Below are positions 48,007 through 57,443 of a stretch of 64,000 bases of DNA, one piece after another. Position numbers and translations under genes: made by a program. The DNA is taken from contig NZ_GG657906.1 of assembly GCF_000156355.1 (NCBI RefSeq), positions 82,725-146,724 on the forward strand, given 5' to 3'. This DNA comes from Methylophaga thiooxydans DMS010 (GTDB taxonomy: Bacteria; Pseudomonadota; Gammaproteobacteria; Nitrosococcales; Methylophagaceae). The number at the start of each line of letters is the position of its first letter. The stretch's first letter is position 1. The notes under the pieces are model-generated. The model had not been told where the DNA came from. It ran no database searches and saw only the letters and a list, made by a program, of their open reading frames with translations.

Positions 48007-49383
48007 ATGACGCCGGACGAATCTGATTTTTGGTTTTTACCCCTAGGCGGAACCGGCGAGATAGGTATGAACCTTAACCTTTACGGTCATAATGGCCGCT
48101 GGTTAATGGTCGATTGTGGTGTGACCTTTGAGTCAGGTACCGATGTCGATGGTGAGCCGATTTTGGGCGCACGTGCGCATGTGCAGATGGCCGATCCACA
48201 ATTTATTACTGATCGTAAAGATCAGTTGGATGGCTTGATCATTACTCATGCCCATGAAGACCATATCGGGGCGGTTCCTTATCTTTGGGAAAGGTTTCAA
48301 TGTCCCATTTACACAACAGCATATACGGCTGAAATCTTAAGACGAAAACTACAAGAGGCGGGGCTGACTGAAAAAGTCCCCGTGCATGTAGTGGATGCCG
48401 ATACCGAGCTGGATGTAGGCGTGTTTCATCTTCAATGGGTACGATTAACGCACTCAATTCCTGAACCATTCGGTCTTGTTATTTCAACGCCAGCAGGGCG
48501 AGTGTTTCATACTGCCGACTGGAAATTGGATGCTGCGCCGGTGTTGGGTGAGCGTTATCAGGCGCAAGACTATCAAGCCTTAGCTGAACTCGATATTGAT
48601 GCCATGGTGTGTGACTCAACTAATGCTGATGTTCCGGGCTGGTCTGCTTCCGAGGCATCACTCTATAAAGGCCTGAAGCATCACGTAGAACAGGCAAGTG
48701 GACGAGTTGTCGTGACCTGTTTTGGCAGTAATATTGCGAGACTGAGAACCATTGCCGACATCGCGCAGGAAACAGGTCGTCATCTTGGCTTATTAGGTCG
48801 TTCGCTGATCAATACTTACACCGCTGCGAAACGCACAGGCTTTTGGAGCAGCGTCGAAACCTTTGTTGATCCGCACCATTTGGGGTATTTACCCAAACAG
48901 ACGGTGTTATTGGTTGCCACAGGCAGTCAAGGCGAGCCGCGAACAGCACTAAATAGACTAAGTCATAACAGCTTTCGTGATATGCAATTGGAACCGGGCG
49001 ATACCGTCATCTTTAGCTCCAAGGTGATTCCGGGCAATGAGGCCGCTATTGAGTCGTTGATAGAGCGACTCAAAGCCATGCAAATAGATGTGATTACGGT
49101 CGATAATAGTCGAATGCCGATTCATGCCTCGGGTCACCCTGCGATGGAAGAGTTGAAAGCGATGTATGAATGGGTCAAACCGCGTTGCTCGATACCTGTT
49201 CATGGCGAGTTTCATCACCTACGTGCTAATGCCCGTGTAGCAAAGTCAGTTGGTATTTCTGAACAGCTAGAAGGTAAAAACGGCGATATGTATTTCATTG
49301 CACCTGTTAGGGGGATAAGACGCGGGGCGGTAAAGACAGGAAGACTGGGAATAATCAATAACAAGTTGAAAAAGTTGTTTTAA
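48007..49383 (+). CDS. rnj: Ribonuclease J-type metallo-beta-lactamase nuclease
   Basis: This 458-residue protein has the RNase J layout: a metallo-beta-lactamase domain with the zinc motif HAHEDH (81-86), a beta-CASP insert (GRVVVTCFGSNIARLRTI) and the late SSKVIPGNEAA and SGHPAMEEL blocks followed by PVHGEFHHLRANARVA. It lacks the extra C-terminal domain of Gram-positive RNase J1 (about 555 residues). RNase J is not general in gammaproteobacteria. I start at 48007 after AGGAAGC; an upstream in-frame extension looks non-coding. Confidence 0.88.
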   Translation: MTPDESDFWFLPLGGTGEIGMNLNLYGHNGRWLMVDCGVTFESGTDVDGEPILGARAHVQMADPQFITDRKDQLDGLIITHAHEDHIGAVPYLWERFQCPIYTTAYTAEILRRKLQEAGLTEKVPVHVVDADTELDVGVFHLQWVRLTHSIPEPFGLVISTPAGRVFHTADWKLDAAPVLGERYQAQDYQALAELDIDAMVCDSTNADVPGWSASEASLYKGLKHHVEQASGRVVVTCFGSNIARLRTIADIAQETGRHLGLLGRSLINTYTAAKRTGFWSSVETFVDPHHLGYLPKQTVLLVATGSQGEPRTALNRLSHNSFRDMQLEPGDTVIFSSKVIPGNEAAIESLIERLKAMQIDVITVDNSRMPIHASGHPAMEELKAMYEWVKPRCSIPVHGEFHHLRANARVAKSVGISEQLEGKNGDMYFIAPVRGIRRGAVKTGRLGIINNKLKKLF

Positions 49384-49418
49384 TTAACAACTTTAGTTTT
49401 ATATGGTAAGTTACTGTA

Positions 49419-49838
49419 ATGATTGATGAACCAAGAGAGTTTATTCGTCACCCGAGTGCCATTCCCATTCACTTTACACTGGGGCAAAGACAAGCAACGC
49501 GAACAGCCAGAGACGTCTGTTCTGGCGGACTGTGTTTTCACTCTGCCGAGGCTGTTGCTGTGGGTGAAACTATTGAAATAGAAATAGCCAGTTGTAAGCC
49601 GACATTTACTGCACAAGGCGTTGTTCGCTGGTGTGAGCCAGAACACGATGCGTTTTTGGTTGGTGTCGCGTTCACAGAGAAATCCGTTCGCTTTGCCGTG
49701 CGTATGGTAGAACAACTCTGTTATATCGAAGACTATCGTCAAAAAAAACAAGCAGAAACAGGGCAATCAATAAGTAGCCAGCAAGCGGCGCTGCAATGGA
49801 TTAAAAACCATGCAGCCACATTTCCTGATAACGATTGA
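49419..49838 (+). CDS. PilZ-domain protein
   Basis: This 139-residue protein has a PilZ domain (about 5-95) with the c-di-GMP-binding RxxxR-type start (EFIRHPSAIP) and D/N-x-S-x-x-G motif (DVCSGGLCFHS). The first arginine pair is reduced to one R, so binding should be tested. It could respond to the diguanylate cyclase encoded at 15163, but no physical link is shown. Confidence 0.8.
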   Translation: MIDEPREFIRHPSAIPIHFTLGQRQATRTARDVCSGGLCFHSAEAVAVGETIEIEIASCKPTFTAQGVVRWCEPEHDAFLVGVAFTEKSVRFAVRMVEQLCYIEDYRQKKQAETGQSISSQQAALQWIKNHAATFPDND

Positions 49839-49839
49839 C

Positions 49840-50058
49840 CTAGGCTTTAGCTTCGAACCGAGTGCCTCGTCTATCTGAGGAGACGCGACGTTCTACAACC
49901 GGTTTTTTGTTGCGTTTGCGACGTTCAGGTGGCTGTTTACGACGATCTTGTTCACCAGTAGATTGTGGCTTATCAGTGATGGGGCGAGCGGGAGCGACCT
50001 GTGACGGCGTATTAACCAGAATCATATTGTGATGATATAGACGGGGTATTTCGTTCAT
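49840..50058 (-). CDS. Small basic protein, ERRxxxDRR-type
   Basis: This 72-residue protein has a very basic C-terminal half with the pattern RRKRNKKPVVERRVSSDRRG. Short proteins with such ERR-x3-DRR ends are common beside PilZ or patatin genes in gammaproteobacteria, without assigned function. The gene lies tail to tail with the PilZ gene. Confidence 0.55.
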   Translation of the reverse strand: MNEIPRLYHHNMILVNTPSQVAPARPITDKPQSTGEQDRRKQPPERRKRNKKPVVERRVSSDRRGTRFEAKA

Positions 50059-50137
50059 CGCTCTTTACTCGCTTTATGCTTAATAAAGCTATCGGCTTGA
50101 TTTTGATGAACTTTAGCGGTTTATTTTCAGGCCATTT

Positions 50138-50536
50138 TTAACGATCTAAAAAGTCGCCACTGATAATACGGTTTTCCTCAGACACCGGATGAGCGTAAAT
50201 ATACGCCCACGCCAGCTGTGACTTATTTTCAGAAAGATAGACTGTTACACGCTTACGCTGATATTCGTGGGGTGTTGGAAATGCAGCACTGCATTCTTCG
50301 TAGTCATCAAGTTGTGCTAAAACATGATTCAAGTTGCTAAGTTGATATAACTCACCATATACACGTTCATGCGCGTGCTTAGATTCCACAACGCCCGGGT
50401 AATGATGAATTTGATACAGTTTACCTATGATCCAAGCCCGAGAAATCAGCTTACAGTGTGGTAACAATAAGCGATGCATCGGGTTTTCACTGGCTTTCAT
50501 TAAGGTGCCATAGACAAAAAGGTAATCGGTTTTCAT
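50138..50536 (-). CDS. Gamma-glutamylcyclotransferase-like protein
   Basis: This 132-residue protein starts with the YLFVYGTLMK motif of the GGCT/AIG2 fold and has the conserved acidic block LDDYEECS that holds the catalytic Glu. The 62-base AT-rich gap upstream is shared with the divergent patatin gene. Real activity on gamma-glutamyl peptides is not certain. Confidence 0.85.
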   Translation of the reverse strand: MKTDYLFVYGTLMKASENPMHRLLLPHCKLISRAWIIGKLYQIHHYPGVVESKHAHERVYGELYQLSNLNHVLAQLDDYEECSAAFPTPHEYQRKRVTVYLSENKSQLAWAYIYAHPVSEENRIISGDFLDR

Positions 50537-50598
50537 TATATAATTAACTTTATATATATCGTTTAATATTATGAATTATAATAATTTATAGGTAATTA

Positions 50599-51537
50599 AT
50601 GAGCAAGAAAATAACAGTCGGTTTGGCACTCGGTAGTGGCGCAGCACGGGGTTGGGCACACATCGGAATTATTCAACGGCTGCACCAATTAGGCATTCAA
50701 CCCGATATTGTTTGTGGCACTTCAATCGGTGCGCTCGTTGGTGCCGCTTACACTGCTGGCAATATCGATAAACTGGAGAGTTGGGTCAGGCAGCTCGATA
50801 AGTTACAGACCGCGCGTTATTTCAGCATTAATAGCTCCTTCAAAGGTTTCGTCAATAAAGAACGGCTGCGCACATTTTTGGATGAACATGTGGTCGCTAC
50901 AGAGACCATGATAGAGGATATGGATAAGCCCTTTGCCAGTGTGGCAACCGATCTCCATACTGGCAGAGAAATTTGGAATACCAGTGGCAGCATGATGGAT
51001 GCAGTATGGTCTTCCATCTCGTTACCGGGCTTGTTCCCAGCGATAAAGCATCATAATCGTTGGCTCATTGATGGTGGTTTGGTTAACCCCGTTCCCGTTT
51101 CGCTGTGTCGTGCATTAGGCGCGGATGTGGTGATAGCGGTAAACCTTAATAGCGATATCATCGGCAAACACTTGCAACTCGATAATGCGATAAAACAAAG
51201 TGACGCGCAAAGTAGTGACGCACCAGCGGGGATCACTGGACGAATCAGCAATATGATTGCTGATTACACCACCAACTTATTTACAAAAAAAAGTACAGAA
51301 GATACGGCGCCGGATTTACTGGATGCCATCGCTGCTTCTATCAACATCACACAAGATCGTATTACTCGAAGCCGTATGGCAGGTGATCCACCCGAAATCA
51401 CCTTGTCGCCTCGATTGTCTAGCATTGGTTTATTAGAGTTTTACCGCGCCAAAGAAGCAATAGAAGAGGGAACCGCGAGTGTCGACAGACACAAGCGGGA
51501 TTTTAAGTATTGTTTGGGCGTTGATTTAGATGACTAA
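50599..51537 (+). CDS. Patatin-like phospholipase (RssA-like)
   Basis: This 312-residue protein has the patatin lipase dyad: Ser42 in GTSIG (40-44) and Asp near 158 in DGGLVNPVP, plus the oxyanion loop GSGAARG (12-18). It matches RssA-type proteins and has an extra C-terminal region after about 200. It lies alone between the GGCT gene and the LysR gene. Confidence 0.92.
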   Translation: MSKKITVGLALGSGAARGWAHIGIIQRLHQLGIQPDIVCGTSIGALVGAAYTAGNIDKLESWVRQLDKLQTARYFSINSSFKGFVNKERLRTFLDEHVVATETMIEDMDKPFASVATDLHTGREIWNTSGSMMDAVWSSISLPGLFPAIKHHNRWLIDGGLVNPVPVSLCRALGADVVIAVNLNSDIIGKHLQLDNAIKQSDAQSSDAPAGITGRISNMIADYTTNLFTKKSTEDTAPDLLDAIAASINITQDRITRSRMAGDPPEITLSPRLSSIGLLEFYRAKEAIEEGTASVDRHKRDFKYCLGVDLDD

Positions 51538-51604
51538 TTTTTTCAAGGCGAAAAATGTCAGTGCTTTTATAGGTTATGGGACTGATTAGATTACTGTGAT
51601 GGCG

Positions 51605-52522
51605 TTATCTGATATCTGGACAACGCCAATTGGGTCGTTCTTCAAAATACGCTTTGAGGAAATCAATTAATAGTCTGACCCGGCGTGAAAGAAATCGTGT
51701 TTGTGGATAGACAGCATAAACACCAATCTCCGTATGAATCAGGCTTTGTTCGAGAACTGGCATTAATAATCCCTTCGAAATAGCGTCTGAGCAGATAAAG
51801 TCAGGCGAGAGAATTAAGCCTTTACCTTCTATGGCGGCATCATGCAGAAATTGGCCATTATTGGCGGTTAATACCGCAGGCAGGTTTACAGACAGCGTAT
51901 CACCGTTATGGCCTGTCAGTTGCCAACTGCTGCTGACATGGGTGTACTGCAGTTTCACGTGGCCATAAAGTAAGTCTTCTGCTGTTTGTGGCGTGCCATG
52001 CTCTGCGAAATACCCCGGACTCCCACAAATAAGCAAGCGCGTTGAGGTGAGTTTACGAGCAATCAAACTGGAATCAGTCAGGTTGCTAACACGAATTGCC
52101 AAATCAACCCCTTCGGCGACTAAATCTTGTTGACGATCATTAAAATCAATATCAAACCGAATATCGGGGTGTTGTTGGTTAAAAATTCGAAGCGCTGGGC
52201 TAAGGTGCATTAAACCAAAGGTAATCGGCACCGCCAGGCGAATCCGTCCGGATAAAGCAGATTGTTCATCACTGAGCGCCGTTTCTACCTCATAAATATC
52301 ATCCAGAATACGCACACAATGCTGGTAATAGTCGCGACCGGCACCCGTTAATGTTTGCTTACGTGTTGTGCGCTTGAGCAAGCTTGTGGCCAAGCGTTTT
52401 TCCAGATCTGTCAGTCGCTTACTGACGGCAGATTTGACCGTGTTCATTTGCTCTGCTGCACGGGTAATGCTGCCTGCTTCTACAATCCGCACAAAGGTTT
52501 GCATCTCTTCAAGTTGACCCAT
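51605..52522 (-). CDS. LysR family transcriptional regulator
   Basis: This 305-residue regulator has an N-terminal winged helix-turn-helix (about 1-62) and a LysR effector domain. It diverges from azoR and is its likely regulator, as usual for azoreductase-pirin pairs. I start it at ATG 52522 (MGQLEEMQTF); a frame 4 codons longer exists. Confidence 0.92.
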   Translation of the reverse strand: MGQLEEMQTFVRIVEAGSITRAAEQMNTVKSAVSKRLTDLEKRLATSLLKRTTRKQTLTGAGRDYYQHCVRILDDIYEVETALSDEQSALSGRIRLAVPITFGLMHLSPALRIFNQQHPDIRFDIDFNDRQQDLVAEGVDLAIRVSNLTDSSLIARKLTSTRLLICGSPGYFAEHGTPQTAEDLLYGHVKLQYTHVSSSWQLTGHNGDTLSVNLPAVLTANNGQFLHDAAIEGKGLILSPDFICSDAISKGLLMPVLEQSLIHTEIGVYAVYPQTRFLSRRVRLLIDFLKAYFEERPNWRCPDIR

Positions 52523-52625
52523 CACTGTTCTCAATAAATAAACAATAAGTTCATTGTTACACTGTTTAATGAAAATATGGAAACGATAAACTGAACGACA
52601 TCAACAACAAATGAGGGCTTAGAAA

Positions 52626-53216
52626 ATGAACAACACGATTTTACATATCAACTCCAGTGGTCGTCTTTCAGGTTCAGTCACGCGTGATATCTCAACCCAA
52701 TTAGTGACGCAGCTACAGCAACAGCAAGGGACGACTCCGGTTCAACGTGACTTGGCGGAAGGTATCCCGTTTATCGATGAAAACTGGATCACTGCAAACT
52801 TTACTGATCCAGAACAACGGACAGAAGCCCAACAAACCGCACTTGGGTTTTCTGATGAACTTATAGCAGAATTACAGCAGGCCAGCCATGTCGTCATTGC
52901 AGCACCGATTTATAACTTCAGTGTGCCAGCGGTGTTAAAAGCATGGATTGATCAGGTGGCACGCGCCAGAGTGACCTTCCGTTATACCGAAAACGGTCCG
53001 GAAGGTTTATTAAAAGGCAAAAAAGCGTATTTGGTTATTGCTTCAGGTGGCGTGCCGTTGGGCAGCGATGTTGATTTCGTATCGCCTTACTTACGACAAG
53101 TAATGAGCTTTTTGGGTATTGATGACGTCACCGTGATCAATGCCAATGAATTGGGACAAGCCGCCAATGAGGCTGAAGTCGTCGAAAAACTCTCAGCCAT
53201 AGCCGAAAATAGTTAG
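52626..53216 (+). CDS. azoR: FMN-dependent NADH-azoreductase
   Basis: This 196-residue flavodoxin-like quinone/azo reductase has the early HINSSGR-type phosphate loop, the APIYNFSVPAVLKAWIDQVARA block and the ASGGVPLGS block that contacts FMN. It reduces quinones and azo dyes using NADH. It forms a two-gene operon with the pirin gene 12 bases later. Confidence 0.95.
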   Translation: MNNTILHINSSGRLSGSVTRDISTQLVTQLQQQQGTTPVQRDLAEGIPFIDENWITANFTDPEQRTEAQQTALGFSDELIAELQQASHVVIAAPIYNFSVPAVLKAWIDQVARARVTFRYTENGPEGLLKGKKAYLVIASGGVPLGSDVDFVSPYLRQVMSFLGIDDVTVINANELGQAANEAEVVEKLSAIAENS

Positions 53217-53228
53217 GAGACACGCATC

Positions 53229-54068
53229 ATGAGCACACGAGAATTACGACAAATCGTTAATGGCGAACAAGTATCAGATGGTGCGGGTGTTCAATTAAAA
53301 CGCATCATTGGTTCACCACAAATTAATATGTTGGATCCCTTTCTATTATTTGATGCTTTTGGTTCAGATAAGCCACAAGAGTATTTGGCAGGGTTCCCAC
53401 CGCATCCGCACCGTGGTTTTGAAACGGTCACCTACATGCTCGCAGGCAAAATGCGCCATGAAGATAACGTGGGGAATAAAGGCGTTATCGAAACTGGCGG
53501 CGTGCAATGGATGACGGCAGGAAAGGGGATTGTTCACTCTGAAATGCCTGAGCAGGAAGAAGGTTTGTTGGCTGGCTTTCAACTTTGGGTCAATTTACCG
53601 GCTGATCAAAAACTTTCAGATCCAAAGTATCAGGAGCATCCGGCAGCGGCGATACCGGTGGAAACTCGTGAGAATGGCACGACCATAAAAGTGGTGGCAG
53701 GGGAGACTGACGAGGGAACGCGCGGGATTATTGATAATCCCTATGTGCGCCCACTCTATCTGCATATTGCGTTACCTGCAGCTACAACGTTTAGCCAGCA
53801 TGTGCCGGGTACCGATAACAGTTTTATTTACGTTATCAGTGGTCAATTAAGTCTAGGAGATAAGCAGCGCCCATTAAAAGCGGGGCAATTGGGCGTATTG
53901 GAAGCCGGATCAGAGGTTAAGGTAGCAGCCGAACCAGACAGCGAGTTCCTGCTTGTTTCCGGGCAACCCTTAAATGAACCCGTTGCACGTGGTGGCCCTT
54001 TTGTGATGAACACTCGTGAACAGGTTGAGCAGGCTTTTGCTGATTATCGTGAAGGCCGCTTTGGATAA
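53229..54068 (+). CDS. Pirin family bicupin
   Basis: This 279-residue protein has the pirin N-cupin with metal ligands in HPHRGFETVTYM (about 58) and GKGIVHSEMPE (about 100). Pirins bind iron and some split quercetin. The pairing with azoR behind a LysR gene suggests a quinone or flavonoid detoxification unit. Confidence 0.93.
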   Translation: MSTRELRQIVNGEQVSDGAGVQLKRIIGSPQINMLDPFLLFDAFGSDKPQEYLAGFPPHPHRGFETVTYMLAGKMRHEDNVGNKGVIETGGVQWMTAGKGIVHSEMPEQEEGLLAGFQLWVNLPADQKLSDPKYQEHPAAAIPVETRENGTTIKVVAGETDEGTRGIIDNPYVRPLYLHIALPAATTFSQHVPGTDNSFIYVISGQLSLGDKQRPLKAGQLGVLEAGSEVKVAAEPDSEFLLVSGQPLNEPVARGGPFVMNTREQVEQAFADYREGRFG

Positions 54069-54084
54069 AACGAACTGGGTGAGG

Positions 54085-56523
54085 CTAGAGCTTCACCCGT
54101 TTCAGTCTCAATGCATTGGCGATGACAGATACCGAACTCAAGCTCATCGCAGCAGCGGCAATCATCGGTGACAATAACAAACCGAAAAACGGATACAACA
54201 CACCGGCAGCCACGGGCACGCCCAGTGAATTATAAATAAACGCAAAAAACAGATTTTGTCGAATATTGCCCATGGTGGCACGACTCAATTTCAATGCCTT
54301 TTGAATACCCCGTAAATCACCTTTCACGAGAGTGATACCTGCACTCTCCATCGCTACATCAGTGCCGCTACCCATGGCGATACCAATATCCGCCTGTGCC
54401 AGAGATGGCGCGTCGTTAATACCATCACCGGCCATTGCCACTTTCTTACCTTGTGACTGCAATGCCTTAATCACCTGAGTTTTCTGCTCAGGCAACATAT
54501 CTGATTGCACCTCATCAATGCCCAATTGGTTTGCTACCGCATTAGCCGTGATGTGGTTATCACCGGTCAGCATAACAATGGTGATGCCTTCTTGATGTAA
54601 TGCAGTAATGGCTTGTTTGGTGGATGCTTTAATCGGATCGGCTACGCCAATCAAGCCAGCCGCATGATTATCAATTGCGACTAAGATTACTGTCTGACCT
54701 TGTTCACGCAATGTTTCTGCACGCTGTTGTAATGAGGAAACATCAATCTCTAAACGAGAAAATAAGGCATTGTTGCCAAGCACGATCGGATGATTATCAA
54801 CGTCACCCTGAATACCTTGTCCGGTAACAGAATCAAACTGTGTTATCTGACTCAGTGACAAACCTTTGTCGTTTGCCCCCTGAACAATAGCGGAAGCTAA
54901 AGGATGTTCACTTCCTTGCTCCAGACTGGCTACTAATCTCAGTAATTCATCGCTGTCAATATCAGTCACAGATTCAACGGAAACCAGTTTAGGTTTACCT
55001 TCGGTTAAGGTGCCGGTTTTATCTACCACTAAGGTATCGATATGTTGCATCGCTTCCAGCGCTTCTGCATTTTTGATTAACACGCCTGCGGCTGCCCCAC
55101 GACCTGTGCCGACCATAATCGACATGGGAGTGGCTAAACCCAGCGCACAGGGGCAAGCAATAATCAGTACCGCGACCGCATTAATAATCGCGTAGGCGAG
55201 TTGCGGCTCTGGCCCCAAAATGAACCAACTGATGAAGGTCAGTAGCGAGACGATGATAACTGTCGGCACAAAATAAGCAGCCACTTTATCAACCAGCTTT
55301 TGAATGGGGGCTCGTGAGCGTTGAGCCTCGGCCACCATCTGGACAATTTGTGCCAGCAAGGTGTGCTGACCGACCTTGTCGGCCTGCATGAGCAAAGTGC
55401 CTGTGCCATTGACCGTAGCACCAATCAAGGTATCGTCAGCTTGCTTACTGATAGGGATCGCTTCCCCGGTCACCATCGATTCATCGACGCTGCTGCTACC
55501 TTCTAACACGGTGCCATCAACAGGGATTTTTTCACCCGGGCGCACACGCAATTTATCACCCACCTTCACGTTATCGAGTGGGATATCGTTTTCATGGCCA
55601 CAATCGGTCACTTTACGCGCTGTTTTGGGTGCTAAACCTAATAAAAGTTTGATAGCTGCGTTAGTTTGGCTTCGTGCTTTGAGTTCAAGTACCTGCCCTA
55701 ATAAAACCAATACCGTAATCACGGCTGCCGCTTCAAAATACACGGCAACGCTGCCATCATCATGTCGCATGGTGCTGGGGAAAATAGTTGGGAACAGCAA
55801 CGCGACCACACTGTATAACCACGCCACACTGACGCCCAGCCCGATTAAGGTGAACATATTCAGGTTCAGGGTTTTAACCGATTGCACTGCACGGACAAGA
55901 AACGGCCAACCAGCCCAGAAAACAACGGGCGTTGCCAGCACAAACTCAACCCAATACCAGCGTTGATGTGACAGGGGCGAGGGGAAAAGTGTTGGCGCCA
56001 TATCCAACAACATCGCAATAACAAATACCGGCAAAGCGAGAAGAGTACCTAGCCAAAACCGCCGTGACATATCGACAAGTTCAGTATTATCTGTTTCAGC
56101 TACAACGCTGACCGCTTCCAGTGCCATGCCGCATTTCGGGCAATCGCCCGGTTCATCTTCCACAACGTCAGGGTGCATGGGGCAGGTGTATTGGGTCGTT
56201 GTCGAAATAAGTTGAGGCGATTCCGGTTCTAATGCCATACCGCATTTTGGGCAAGAACCTGGTCCTTGCTGACGAACCCCTTCACACATAGGACAAATAT
56301 AATCGCCAGTCGCGGATGTGTTTGTCGAAGCGTTCGACGGTTTTGGGGTATGCCCACAGCAGCTTTCAGAGGCTTTATCCGATGTTACATACCGCGTCGG
56401 CTCGGCTTTAAAGTTGTTCATACAATGCTGTGAACAAAACACGAAGTCCTCATGCTCGTGCTGCGCATGGTAAATCGCTGTATCTGCATCGACATTCATT
56501 CCACAAACGGGATCCGTAGCCAT
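54085..56523 (-). CDS. copA: Copper-translocating P1B-type ATPase with YHS and metal-binding N-domains
   Basis: This 812-residue copper/silver export ATPase has an N-terminal YHS domain (2-48, DPVCGMNVD) and two heavy-metal-binding zinc-ribbon-like repeats (YICPMCEG...CPKCGMALE and YTCPMHPD...CPKCGMALE, about 74-145) in place of classic HMA domains. Then follow the transport CPC motif (about 456-458), phosphorylation DKTGT (about 500), GDGINDAP and the P1B-1 copper signature [15 protein letters not shown] at the end. I start it at 56523 rather than 56571, because an MATDPVCGM start is typical. The divergent MerR-family gene controls it. Confidence 0.93.
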   Translation of the reverse strand: MATDPVCGMNVDADTAIYHAQHEHEDFVFCSQHCMNNFKAEPTRYVTSDKASESCCGHTPKPSNASTNTSATGDYICPMCEGVRQQGPGSCPKCGMALEPESPQLISTTTQYTCPMHPDVVEDEPGDCPKCGMALEAVSVVAETDNTELVDMSRRFWLGTLLALPVFVIAMLLDMAPTLFPSPLSHQRWYWVEFVLATPVVFWAGWPFLVRAVQSVKTLNLNMFTLIGLGVSVAWLYSVVALLFPTIFPSTMRHDDGSVAVYFEAAAVITVLVLLGQVLELKARSQTNAAIKLLLGLAPKTARKVTDCGHENDIPLDNVKVGDKLRVRPGEKIPVDGTVLEGSSSVDESMVTGEAIPISKQADDTLIGATVNGTGTLLMQADKVGQHTLLAQIVQMVAEAQRSRAPIQKLVDKVAAYFVPTVIIVSLLTFISWFILGPEPQLAYAIINAVAVLIIACPCALGLATPMSIMVGTGRGAAAGVLIKNAEALEAMQHIDTLVVDKTGTLTEGKPKLVSVESVTDIDSDELLRLVASLEQGSEHPLASAIVQGANDKGLSLSQITQFDSVTGQGIQGDVDNHPIVLGNNALFSRLEIDVSSLQQRAETLREQGQTVILVAIDNHAAGLIGVADPIKASTKQAITALHQEGITIVMLTGDNHITANAVANQLGIDEVQSDMLPEQKTQVIKALQSQGKKVAMAGDGINDAPSLAQADIGIAMGSGTDVAMESAGITLVKGDLRGIQKALKLSRATMGNIRQNLFFAFIYNSLGVPVAAGVLYPFFGLLLSPMIAAAAMSLSSVSVIANALRLKRVKL

Positions 56524-56619
56524 ACACGCCTCGTAATAATTATGGTTATCCAGATAAATAGCACAGAGCATGAAAAAGTTCTATGACGAACTACATGCGA
56601 CTCAAATGATTTAAGATAA

Positions 56620-56650
56620 CGATAAAGTACGTACCACAGTACGGAGTCAA
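56620..56650 (-). promoter_or_regulatory. MerR-type promoter of copA with 19-bp spacer
   Basis: On the reverse strand -35 TTGACT (56645-56650) and TTATCG (56620-56625) are separated by 19 bases, the long spacer that MerR-family activators correct. Inside the spacer is the dyad CGTAC-N4-GTACG (56630-56643), and the run TTGACTCCGTAC is the same as in mer operators. Confidence 0.85.
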
Positions 56651-56657
56651 GACAAAT

Positions 56658-57053
56658 ATGCAAACAAAGAACTTAACAATCGGGCAATTCGCCAAAGCAG
56701 TAGGCGTCGGCGTTGAAACAGTGCGTTATTATCAGCGCCAGGGACTGTTAGCTGTTCCTCAGCAAACGCAGGGCATAAGGCGTTATGCGGAACCTGATAT
56801 TCGCCAACTGCGTTTTATTAAAAACGCCCAAAAAGCCGGATTTACCCTAAAAGAAATAAAAGAACTGATCGCACTCGATGCCAGCGCTGACCATGAACGT
56901 GCGTATGACATTGCTTCCGAGCGATTAAAAGCCTTGGATGAGCATATTGCGGAACTGCAAGAAGCCCGAAATCAGCTCAACTCACTGGCTAATGAGTGCG
57001 CCAGTAAACGCCAAGGGCAATGCTGTGCGATTTTAGCGGCGTTTGAAGCATAG
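56658..57053 (+). CDS. MerR-family metal-responsive activator, CueR-like sensor
   Basis: This 131-residue regulator has a MerR helix-turn-helix (4-70, TIGQFAKAVGVGVETVRYYQRQG) and the dimer helix. The metal loop is CASKRQGQC (Cys-x7-Cys, about 114-122), the CueR spacing. At the selectivity position where MerR has Cys82 this protein has SAD (Ser), again as in CueR, so Cu(I)/Ag(I) is predicted rather than Hg(II). It diverges from copA. Confidence 0.9.
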   Translation: MQTKNLTIGQFAKAVGVGVETVRYYQRQGLLAVPQQTQGIRRYAEPDIRQLRFIKNAQKAGFTLKEIKELIALDASADHERAYDIASERLKALDEHIAELQEARNQLNSLANECASKRQGQCCAILAAFEA

Positions 57054-57430
57054 TTGTCTTAAAGATAGCTTCCTCTCCGAAGCCAAATAATTGGCAAAAG
57101 TTTATTGATGCTGAAAATTGTGAAATACTTCACGTTCATAAAAGACACGAGTGATGCTTTTTCGGCTGAAAGATAAGCTCAACAAAAACTTTTCAATGGA
57201 TTCTGAAAACTGTGATCAAGATATGGAAATAACCTCATCTCCAAATAAACACGCTTTGAACAAGGCAATATTTCCTATTGTCGGCTCGTTTCTATTCATT
57301 CCAAAACAAGTATTCCCTCTATTTTTTTCACATTTACAAACACTTAACGATGGTCGAGCCTTTCTTCATAAAGAATTAAAAGGCCGCCCGATAATATTTA
57401 TTATGAGGCCAGAGGCCTCATTAACAGGCT
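57054..57430. other. Gap before the cassette array; one doubtful 94-residue frame
   Basis: This 377-base stretch separates the MerR gene from the first cassette. It holds an open frame on the + strand (57151-57435) starting at GTG or ATG and ending in the GTTAGGG boundary, without a ribosome site or recognisable domain, so I do not call it a gene with confidence. Near its end the perfect hairpin ATGAGGCC-AGA-GGCCTCAT (57403-57421) could be a terminator for the MerR gene or the relic of a recombination site. Confidence 0.4.
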
Positions 57431-57443
57431 GTTAGGGAATAAA

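Noticed and set aside
55376..55966. 196-residue + strand frame opposite copA
   Set aside because: Antisense of the copA transport region; no ribosome site or family.
57151..57435. 94-residue frame as a real gene
   Set aside because: No ribosome site, no domain, and it runs through a perfect hairpin into the core site; kept only as part of the gap entry.
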